Origin: an uncultured Euryhalocaulis sp.
GTDB lineage: Bacteria; Pseudomonadota; Alphaproteobacteria; Caulobacterales; Maricaulaceae
Reading direction: 5' to 3'
Assembly: GCA_913055605.1 (NCBI GenBank)
Contig: CAJXKJ010000002.1
Span: 62,001-126,000, forward strand
DNA length: 64,000 bases
The stretch's first letter is position 1. The number at the start of each line of letters is the position of its first letter. Both the position numbers and the translations under genes were made by a program. Positions 41,503 to 48,313 of the stretch are shown piece by piece. The notes under the pieces are model-generated. The model worked only from the letters and a program-made list of their open reading frames with translations, was not told the origin of the DNA and searched no databases.

Positions 41503-42306
41503 TTAGCTGTGGAGTTCGCAGAGCACGGCAGTGAGATTGTCGCGCCCGCCGCGCTCCAGCCCCAGCGAGATCAGCGCATCGCCCGCCGCCTCCATGGAGG
41601 CGCGATGATCGGCCAGCACGGTCTCGATCTCTTCATTGTCCATTTCGCCGCACACCCCGTCGGTGCAGATCAGCAGACGGTCGCCGGTGTCGGGGAAGAA
41701 GCTGTGCAGGTCGGGCTTCACCCGTTCGGACACGCCCAGCGCCTGCAGGATATATTTCTGCGACGGCGCCTCGCCGATCTCGCCGCCGCGGCGCCATTCC
41801 TCATAGGCCGAATGGTCCCGCGTCATCTGCAGCAGGCGATAGCCGCGCACGCGGTACACCCGGCTGTCGCCGACATGGAAGACCGTGGCGAAGGAGTCCG
41901 CGCCCAGCGGCGCCCAGACCCCGGCGATGGTCGCGCCGCTGCGCAGGCGCCGCTCGACCCGCCCGACATTGTGCGCCCGGATCCGGTCGTGCGCCGCCGC
42001 GATGGCGCGCCGCACATGGTTTTCGCGCGCCAGCCGCGCGGCGGCGTCGATGCCGTCCTGCAGGCCGTGCGTCATCGCGTCGTTCAGGCATTCGGCGAGA
42101 CACGCCACCGCCTCGCGGCTCGCCTGCCCGCCGCCCAGATGGCCGCCGACCCCGTCGGCGACGACCGCAAGCCCGATCTCGCCATGGACCAGCCAGGAAT
42201 CCTGGTTTTCCTTCTGCACGCGCCCGGCGTGCGTGACGCCGTAGGCGGTGAACCGCGCCGCCGGAACGATCTCGCCAAGCGTCAGTGTCTTGTCCATGAC
42301 AGTCAT
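41503..42306 (-). CDS. PP2C-type Ser/Thr protein phosphatase
   Basis: 267 residues with all PP2C metal-site motifs: VTHAGRVQKENQDSW, VVADGVGGHLGGGQAS, FHVGDSRVYRVR, CTDGVCGEMDNEEI and GGRDNLTAVL. Cytoplasmic, no membrane segment. Its start overlaps the stop of the PilO-P-like gene (ATGA-type), so it is made together with the pilus inner-membrane proteins. It is the natural antagonist of the Ser/Thr kinase encoded at the head of the same operon. Likely substrates are the kinase itself and threonines of operon proteins (inference). Confidence 0.92.
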   Translation of the reverse strand: MTVMDKTLTLGEIVPAARFTAYGVTHAGRVQKENQDSWLVHGEIGLAVVADGVGGHLGGGQASREAVACLAECLNDAMTHGLQDGIDAAARLARENHVRRAIAAAHDRIRAHNVGRVERRLRSGATIAGVWAPLGADSFATVFHVGDSRVYRVRGYRLLQMTRDHSAYEEWRRGGEIGEAPSQKYILQALGVSERVKPDLHSFFPDTGDRLLICTDGVCGEMDNEEIETVLADHRASMEAAGDALISLGLERGGRDNLTAVLCELHS

Positions 42307-43100
42307 CCGCGGTCCGCCAGCGTGTAGCGGAAGCCGACCGTGTATTGCCGCTCGCCGTCGGGGCCGGTTTCGCCCAGCGTCACGGTGTCCTCGTCGATCG
42401 TCTGCACCACGCGGCCGTCGATCCGGTCGCCGACGCGATAGTCGCGGTTGTCGATCGTCGCGATGCGCATGTCGCCGATCTGCGACACGCCCGTCAGGTG
42501 ATGCACCCAGGTGAGGTCGGCTGAGCCCGCTTCCGGGCGCCAGGACACCATGCCATTCCAGGCGCCGAACGGGTTGCGCGGCGGCTGTTCGCGCAGCGCC
42601 GCCTCGAACTGCACCGCATCGGCAAAGCTGTGCGCCGGCGGCAGATCGCTTTCGCGGAACGCCAGGGACAGGGGCAGCAGGCCGTTCGGCCCGGGCCCGC
42701 CCAGCTCCATCTCCACGATCTCCACCGACAGGCTCTCGAACCGGGCCAGGAAGCGGATCAGGTCGGAATAGGAGCCTTCAAGGCTCAGGCGGAACGTCTC
42801 GGACCCCGGCGCCAGCGGCGCCAGCTCGGTCAGGCGCACCTGAACGTTCACCGCGATCTCCTGCGCCCGCGCCATCAATTGGGGGACGGTCAGGTCGATC
42901 GCCCGGCCGGAAATCTCTTCGGTCGCGCCGGCCGCCGCCGCCGCGTTCTCGCGCTCGGCGCGCAGCGCCGCCATCATCTGCGACAGCTCGCGCGCGGCCT
43001 CTTTCTTCGGCGCCACATGGGCGGCCCAGACATAGCCCTGCGCCGCGATGGCCAGCACGGCCAGCGCAACGCCCAGAACGATTGCGTGAATCCGGGTCAT
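42303..43100 (-). CDS. PilO-like protein with C-terminal PilP-like domain
   Basis: 265 residues. One N-terminal transmembrane helix (IVLGVALAVLAIAAQGYVWAAHV), then a coiled coil (KKEAARELSQMMAALRAERENAAAAAG) and a ferredoxin-like PilO/MshJ domain (LSLEGSYSDLIRFLARFESLSVEIVEMEL). After RNPFGAWNG, a line like the start of PilP homology regions, comes a small beta domain LTGVSQIGDMRIATIDNRDYRVGDRIDGRVVQTIDEDTVTLGE as in PilP/GspC/MshK. So one chain seems to unite PilO and PilP functions, linking the inner-membrane platform to the secretin. Coupled by ATGA to the PilM-N gene. Confidence 0.78.
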   Translation of the reverse strand: MTRIHAIVLGVALAVLAIAAQGYVWAAHVAPKKEAARELSQMMAALRAERENAAAAAGATEEISGRAIDLTVPQLMARAQEIAVNVQVRLTELAPLAPGSETFRLSLEGSYSDLIRFLARFESLSVEIVEMELGGPGPNGLLPLSLAFRESDLPPAHSFADAVQFEAALREQPPRNPFGAWNGMVSWRPEAGSADLTWVHHLTGVSQIGDMRIATIDNRDYRVGDRIDGRVVQTIDEDTVTLGETGPDGERQYTVGFRYTLADRG

Positions 43101-44914
43101 TCGCCGTCCTCCCGGATCGCCAGCACGGTGAAGCGCGCGCCCGCCACATCCTGTTCGTCCGGCGCGCCGACGCCGCCGAACTCCACGCGCGGGAAGGCGG
43201 TGGCGAAGACGCTGTCCTTGTCCAGCCGGTCGATAAAGCCCGCGACCAGGCGCAGATCGCCCCCGGCCTCCTCGGGCAGCAGCCCGTCCAGCTGCAGCAC
43301 GCGCTGGCCGCTGTTGGTGTCCTCGCCGCTGTTCAGCGTCATGCCGGTCAGCCGCATGCCGGGCAGCATCGCCCCGCCGATCGACACCATGTTCTGCGCC
43401 CAGGACGCGCCGCGCGCGCCGGCCAGCGTCGGTCCGGCGGTCTCGGTGGCGTCCGATTGCGCGGACAGTTCGGCGACCAGCGTTCCATAGGCCGCGCTGC
43501 GCCGGTCCAGCGTCTTTTGCGCCGGGCCGATCACGTAATTGACGTTCAGGATCACGGCCAGCACCGCCGCGGCGGCCACGAAGAAGGCCGGCGCGATCCA
43601 GGCCGGCCGGCCCGGCGCGTCGTCGCCGTCACTGTCCTTGCGCAGCGCGGAGAATTTGCTCATCAGGCCGCCCTCCTCTTCTGCGCGCGCGGTCTTCTGA
43701 TCGGCACCGTTGCGGCGGTTGGCGGCGCGCCGGTTGCGCGGCGGGTCGGCCCGGCGGAACGCGCCGTTTTCGAACTGATAGGGCTCGTTGCCGGCCTTCA
43801 ACAGGCCGGACCGGACGCCTTCCAGAAGGTTCAGCGCGTGGGCGGACTCCATCGCCCCGTCCAGCACCGGCTCGCGCGCGTCGACCGGCAGGCCCAGCGC
43901 GTCGGACAGGAACTGGTCCAGCCCGGCCAGCGGCGGCCCGGTGAACTCCAGGTCCAGCTTCGCGGGCCGGTCGGCATAGCGTTCGAACTGGTAGTATTCG
44001 AGCGTCGCGGCCACTTCCGAATAAAGCTCGCGCTGGAACGGCGCCAGCGCCGTCAGACCCAGCGTGCGGTGCTCGGGCGGCAGTTCGGGCGACAGCACGG
44101 CCTCCACCGGCGCGAAGCGCACCCGTTCGGACAGCGCCGTGCAGGCCCGGTCCAGCGGCAGGCCGAACGCCCGCGCATAGCGCGATGCGGCGGTCAGCGC
44201 CCCCACCGGCACCTGGCGGGACGTGATCACTCCGCTTTGCGGCGTGTACAGCGTAATCGTCGAGAAATAGCCGTGGACGCGGACCGACATCGCGGCCTCG
44301 TCGCCGGCGTCCAGCGCCGGCGCGCCGGCCGGGGCGACCAGTTTCAGCGCCGTGGCCTTCGCGCCCAGCGGGAAGAACAGCGCCTCCATCCGCTCTTCGG
44401 GCAGATAGGCGATGGCGCGCCGCTCCAGCTCCTTCGCCCCGGTCTCGCCATAGGGGCGGGAGCTGAACACGACGGGCCGGCCGCCGCTCTGCTGCACGCC
44501 GAACTGGCGCAGGGCGCGCGGCTCGAAATTCGACAGCTTCGCGGCGCGGTGATCGGTCAGATACAGGTCCGGATCGTCCACCAACATCAGCACGCTGGTG
44601 ATGTTTTCCTCCAGCAGCGGCGTCCCCATCGGGGCCGACGCCGCGGCATGGGCCAGCGCGTGGGTCGGGTCGGCGCCGTCGCGGTCGACGCACAGGAAGC
44701 GGTGCGCCTGCGCCTTCACCTGTCCGGCGCGGTCCAGCAGCGCCAGGCGGTAGCCGACATCGCTGACGCTGATGACCAGCGCCAGCTCCTCGCCGGAATG
44801 GCCGTCATTCGAATTGCGCGCGCCCTCGCCGGAGAACGCGCCGATCAGCCGGGCGCCCAGCGAGCCCAGATCCTGGTTCGCCCAGGCCGGAAGGATGTGT
44901 TCGAGCTTGCGCAT
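43097..44914 (-). CDS. PilM-PilN fusion protein
   Basis: 605 residues. Residues 1 to about 400 are a PilM/MshI-type actin-like domain (ELALVISVSDVGYRLALLDRAG, YFSTITLYTPQSGVITSRQVPVGALTAA). A charged linker (NRRAANRRNGADQKTARAEEEGG) leads to a PilN part from Met418 with a transmembrane helix (WIAPAFFVAAAAVLAVILNVNYVI), a coiled coil and a ferredoxin-like domain ending VEFGGVGAPDEQDVAGARFTVLAI. The frame is open throughout, so a fusion is encoded. An internal ATG with its own ribosome site could also give free PilN. The protein would tie the cytoplasmic PilM ring directly to the membrane. Confidence 0.87.
   Translation of the reverse strand: MRKLEHILPAWANQDLGSLGARLIGAFSGEGARNSNDGHSGEELALVISVSDVGYRLALLDRAGQVKAQAHRFLCVDRDGADPTHALAHAAASAPMGTPLLEENITSVLMLVDDPDLYLTDHRAAKLSNFEPRALRQFGVQQSGGRPVVFSSRPYGETGAKELERRAIAYLPEERMEALFFPLGAKATALKLVAPAGAPALDAGDEAAMSVRVHGYFSTITLYTPQSGVITSRQVPVGALTAASRYARAFGLPLDRACTALSERVRFAPVEAVLSPELPPEHRTLGLTALAPFQRELYSEVAATLEYYQFERYADRPAKLDLEFTGPPLAGLDQFLSDALGLPVDAREPVLDGAMESAHALNLLEGVRSGLLKAGNEPYQFENGAFRRADPPRNRRAANRRNGADQKTARAEEEGGLMSKFSALRKDSDGDDAPGRPAWIAPAFFVAAAAVLAVILNVNYVIGPAQKTLDRRSAAYGTLVAELSAQSDATETAGPTLAGARGASWAQNMVSIGGAMLPGMRLTGMTLNSGEDTNSGQRVLQLDGLLPEEAGGDLRLVAGFIDRLDKDSVFATAFPRVEFGGVGAPDEQDVAGARFTVLAIREDGE
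43661..43676 (-). promoter_or_regulatory. internal ribosome site and ATG for free PilN
   Basis: Within the fusion gene, GGAGG (43672-43676) lies 8 bases before an in-frame ATG at 43663 that begins MSKFSALRKDSDG, exactly where a separate PilN would start. Spacing and position fit a functional internal start or a relic of formerly separate genes. Confidence 0.6.
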
Positions 44915-44923
44915 CGGCGGCCC

Positions 44924-47146
44924 CTAAGCGCTCGAGACCAGCGGAACGCGCGGCTTTCCGGACGCGGCGCTGGCGCCCGGCGGCGGCGGGCACGCGGTGA
45001 ACCGCACGCCGCCCACCTCGATCTGCACGTTCACCGGCATCGGCGCGCGGCGATGGAACGCCAGGCCGCCGATCATCGCCGGACCGGCGCCGTCCGGCGT
45101 GATCCAGTAGCCGCCTTCGTCATATTCGATATGCGCGACCGAATCCGCCGTCGCGCTGTCGGCCTGCAGCGCGCAGTCCGGCGCGGCGCCCAGTGTGATG
45201 CGCGAGCCCAGCACGATCCAGCGGCGGCGGGTCTCCTCCGCCCAGCTCGACCAGCGGATTTCCGCCGCGGCCTTCTCGATCTTCGCCTCGTCCACCGTGA
45301 AGCGCGCCAGCACCGCGTCCGGGTCGCGCTTGCCGCGGATCAGGCGCAGCGCCACCGGCGGACAGGAGTCCGGGTCGCGCCCGATGCGCAGCTCGCTGGT
45401 CCCCTCGGGCAGCAGCTCGGCCTGGCCGGCCTCCAGCGGGACGCCGTTCATCAGATTGCCGTTGGTGCTGCCCAGATCCTCGACCAGCCAGTCGCCGTTG
45501 CGGGCATAGACGCTCAGATTGCGTTCGCCGCGGGAGAACCAGCGGCAATTGGTGGCGATGTCGACCGCCCCGCCGGCCGCGCCGCGGCCCACGACTGCGG
45601 GTTTTCCGGCGATCAGGCGTACCGGGTCGCCGCCCTCGATATCCAGATCGACCGGGCTGGCGGCCAGAAGCTCGCGCTCCAGCAGCCGCTCCAGCTGGGC
45701 CAGACGGTCCGCCACGGTCGGGCTGGACGCCTTGCTCTCCAGGCACAGCCGCGCCTCGTGACAGGCGGCCAGCGCCTCCAGCGGCTTGCCCTTCATCACC
45801 AGGCTGGGGATGCGGCGCACGACTTCGTGCACCGGGTCCAGCGACGGATCGGGGAAGGACGCGTCCGGGTCGATCACCAGCGTCTCGTCGGCTTCCGGCG
45901 CCGCGGCGATGATCTCGGACAGCAGCGCCTGGATGACGCCGATCTTGGAGTTGGACGGGGCGACCACGGCCTGGGTCCGGTCGGTCAGCGACCCAGCCCG
46001 CCGCGACCATTCCTCGAAAAAGGCCGGGATGCGGTCGGCCGTCATCGGACGGCTGATGAAATAGCCCTGGGCGTAATCGCAGCCGAAAGAGCGCAGCTGT
46101 TCGAACGCCTGCTCGGTCTCCACGCCCTCGGCCACGACCTTCAGCCCGATGCGCCGCGCCATCGACGCGGTCGTCTCGATCAGGGCGCGCGCCTCCTCGC
46201 TGTCGGCGAGGTCCATGACGAAGCTCTTGTCCAGCTTCAGCTCCCCGAAGGGCAGCTTGTAGAGATTGGCCAGCGACGAGAAGCCGGTGCCGAAATCGTC
46301 GATGCTGAGCGTGAAGCCCTTCAGCCGCAGCCGGGTCAGCACGTCCAGCGCCGCGCTGTTCTCCGCGCCCATCGAGCTTTCGGTGATCTCCAGCGTCACG
46401 TCTTCGGGCGAAACGCCGAATTCCTCGCAGCGCTCCAGGAACTGCGTGCTCCAGACATTGTCGTTCAGCAGCAGCGGCGAAACATTGATCGCGGCGACCA
46501 GATGCAGGCCCGCGGCGCGCCAGGCGGCGAGGTCCGCGAACACCTGACGGGTGACGGAGTCGGTCAGCTGCTGGATCAGGCCGCTATTCTCGGCGACCGA
46601 AATGAACTGGTCGGGATAGACGTCGCCCAGCTCCGGATGGCGCAGACGCACCAGCGCCTCGACGGAATAGCGGGGCTCCGACGGCGGATCGAACGGCACC
46701 TTGGGCTGGTATTCCACGCGCAGGAAATTCTGCTCGATACTGTCCTGCAGATTGGTCGCGGTGATGTCCGTCCGGTCCTTCGGCGCCTCGGCCAGGCAGG
46801 CTTTCAGCGTGTCCTCGTCGAACTTGTCGTTGCGCACGACCCGGACGTTGAATTGTTTGGATCGGGCCAGCCGCTCGGTCGACTGGGCGGTCTTGGCGTC
46901 CAGCCCGGTGACGATCAGCACCGCCGCCTCCGGCGCCGCCGTGCACAGCTTTTCGATCAGCTCGAAACCGCCGCCGGCGCGGCCGACCACGTCCACGACA
47001 ACCGCCTTCACGTCGCCCTTGGCCAGCGCCTCGTCCAGCGCGGCCGGCGAATCCAGGCGCAGCGCGTCCATCTTCATGCGCGCGGCGCACGCCGCAGCGG
47101 TATCCGCGACGCCAGAATCGTCGTGCAGGATCGCAATCTTAGGCAT
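44924..47146 (-). CDS. REC-like / EAL phosphodiesterase / tandem FHA protein
   Basis: 740 residues. Residues 1-120 resemble a receiver domain (acceptor candidate Asp52 in AVVVDVVGRAGGGFELIEKL). Residues 130-385 are an EAL domain with catalytic marks intact: EALVRLRHP (163), TLEITESS (251), SIDDFGTGFSSL (281), LKLDKSFV, VAEGVET and QGYFISRP. It should therefore hydrolyse c-di-GMP. A helical linker with a TPR-like segment (450-495) leads to an FHA domain (505-590) with AVVGRG, FSRGERN and DLGSTNGNLMNG, so the phosphothreonine-binding Arg, Ser and Asn are in place. A weaker second FHA-like domain follows (645-718, RITLGAAPDCAL). It lies inside the pilus operon. Confidence 0.88.
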   Translation of the reverse strand: MPKIAILHDDSGVADTAAACAARMKMDALRLDSPAALDEALAKGDVKAVVVDVVGRAGGGFELIEKLCTAAPEAAVLIVTGLDAKTAQSTERLARSKQFNVRVVRNDKFDEDTLKACLAEAPKDRTDITATNLQDSIEQNFLRVEYQPKVPFDPPSEPRYSVEALVRLRHPELGDVYPDQFISVAENSGLIQQLTDSVTRQVFADLAAWRAAGLHLVAAINVSPLLLNDNVWSTQFLERCEEFGVSPEDVTLEITESSMGAENSAALDVLTRLRLKGFTLSIDDFGTGFSSLANLYKLPFGELKLDKSFVMDLADSEEARALIETTASMARRIGLKVVAEGVETEQAFEQLRSFGCDYAQGYFISRPMTADRIPAFFEEWSRRAGSLTDRTQAVVAPSNSKIGVIQALLSEIIAAAPEADETLVIDPDASFPDPSLDPVHEVVRRIPSLVMKGKPLEALAACHEARLCLESKASSPTVADRLAQLERLLERELLAASPVDLDIEGGDPVRLIAGKPAVVGRGAAGGAVDIATNCRWFSRGERNLSVYARNGDWLVEDLGSTNGNLMNGVPLEAGQAELLPEGTSELRIGRDPDSCPPVALRLIRGKRDPDAVLARFTVDEAKIEKAAAEIRWSSWAEETRRRWIVLGSRITLGAAPDCALQADSATADSVAHIEYDEGGYWITPDGAGPAMIGGLAFHRRAPMPVNVQIEVGGVRFTACPPPPGASAASGKPRVPLVSSA

Positions 47147-47259
47147 TTCGGCGTTTTCGCCTTTTTAACCCCACCAAGGGGCGGGATCATGCGCCCGCAC
47201 CGGGAAACACCGGGTTAAAATCGCTGCACAGCGGGCGCCCGCAGGCGCCGGAAACAGCG

Positions 47260-48303
47260 TCAGGTGGAGACGCCGGAAATCTCGAAAACCGGCAGGAACG
47301 CGGCGATCAGCATGCCGGCGATCAGCGCCCCGATCACCGACGTCATGATCGGGTTCATCAGGGAGATCGCGGCGTCCAGACGCTGCACCCACAGGCTCTC
47401 GAAATAGTTCGCGACAGAGCGCAGCGGCTCGGACAGCTCGCCGGTCTTTTCCCCGGCGGAGATCATCTGCTGCACCACGCCCTGGAACAGTTTGTGGCGG
47501 GCGAAGGCCTGGGCGATGCCCTTGCCGTTCTCGATCTCGTCGGCGACCGCGTACAGGCTCTGCTCGACGAATTTATTGTTGCTGGCCGGCGCGGCGACGC
47601 GGATCGCGTCGATCAGCGAAACCGCGTTCTGCACCTGAATGCTCAGCGTGTGGGCGAAGCGCGCCAGCGCCTCCAGCCGCCACAGCGAACCCAGAACCGG
47701 CACCTTCAGCTTCCAGGTGTCGATCGTCATGCGCCCGGATTCGGTGCGCGACCACAGGATCCAGCCCAGCACCGCCAGGCCGATCCCGCCGAAAATGTAT
47801 TGCCAGGACGAGGAATACAGGTCGCCCAGCCCCAGCACCGCGCGCGTCGGCGCCGGCAGCGGCCGGTCGAACTGGCTGAACAGCTTCTCGAACCGGGGCA
47901 GGATGCCGAACACCATGGCGTGGAACACGCCGACCAGCGCCATTAGCAGCACGCCCGGATACAGCATCGCGGTGCGCACTTTTTTGCGCACATGGTCCAG
48001 CCCGGTCAGATAGTTGCCGATCTCGTGCAGCGCCTGTTCCAGCTGGCCGGTCTGCATGCCGGCGCGCACCACGCCCACATAGGTGGAGTTGAAGATGCGC
48101 GGGTGGTCGGCCAGCGCCCGGTCGAACTCCAGCCCGGTGCGCACCTTGTCCAGGATGTCGCTGATGGCGTTGCGGAACCGGCCTTTCGGCGCCTCGCGCG
48201 ACAGGCTTTCCAGCGCCTGCACCAGCGGCAGGTTGGACCGCACCATGGCGGAAAACTGCTTGGTGAAGATCAGCAGTTCGGAACTGGAGGCGCCGCCTAT
48301 CAT
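47260..48303 (-). CDS. pilC: type IV pilus platform protein (PilC/MshG/GspF)
   Basis: 347 residues with two T2SF domains: LLIFTKQFSAMVRSNLPLVQALESLSREAPKGRFRNAISDILDKVRTGLEFDRAL and ARFAHTLSIQVQNAVSLIDAIRVAAPASNNKFVEQSL ... MISAGEKTGELSEPLRSVANYFE. Membrane helices lie at VLLMALVGVFHAMVFGIL, YIFGGIGLAVLGWILW and the C-terminus. The N-terminal extension of some PilC proteins is missing, giving the shorter MshG-like size. It is the inner-membrane rotor turned by the assembly ATPase, whose gene ends 10 bases upstream. Confidence 0.93.
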   Translation of the reverse strand: MIGGASSSELLIFTKQFSAMVRSNLPLVQALESLSREAPKGRFRNAISDILDKVRTGLEFDRALADHPRIFNSTYVGVVRAGMQTGQLEQALHEIGNYLTGLDHVRKKVRTAMLYPGVLLMALVGVFHAMVFGILPRFEKLFSQFDRPLPAPTRAVLGLGDLYSSSWQYIFGGIGLAVLGWILWSRTESGRMTIDTWKLKVPVLGSLWRLEALARFAHTLSIQVQNAVSLIDAIRVAAPASNNKFVEQSLYAVADEIENGKGIAQAFARHKLFQGVVQQMISAGEKTGELSEPLRSVANYFESLWVQRLDAAISLMNPIMTSVIGALIAGMLIAAFLPVFEISGVST

Positions 48304-48313
48304 GGCTCCGCCC

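Noticed and set aside
43082-47218. 1378-codon plus-strand ORF opposite the PilM-N and EAL-FHA genes
   Set aside because: Its protein is Arg/Gln/His/Gly-rich low-complexity text without any domain. It mirrors the high-GC third positions of the real minus-strand genes, which have full domain matches.
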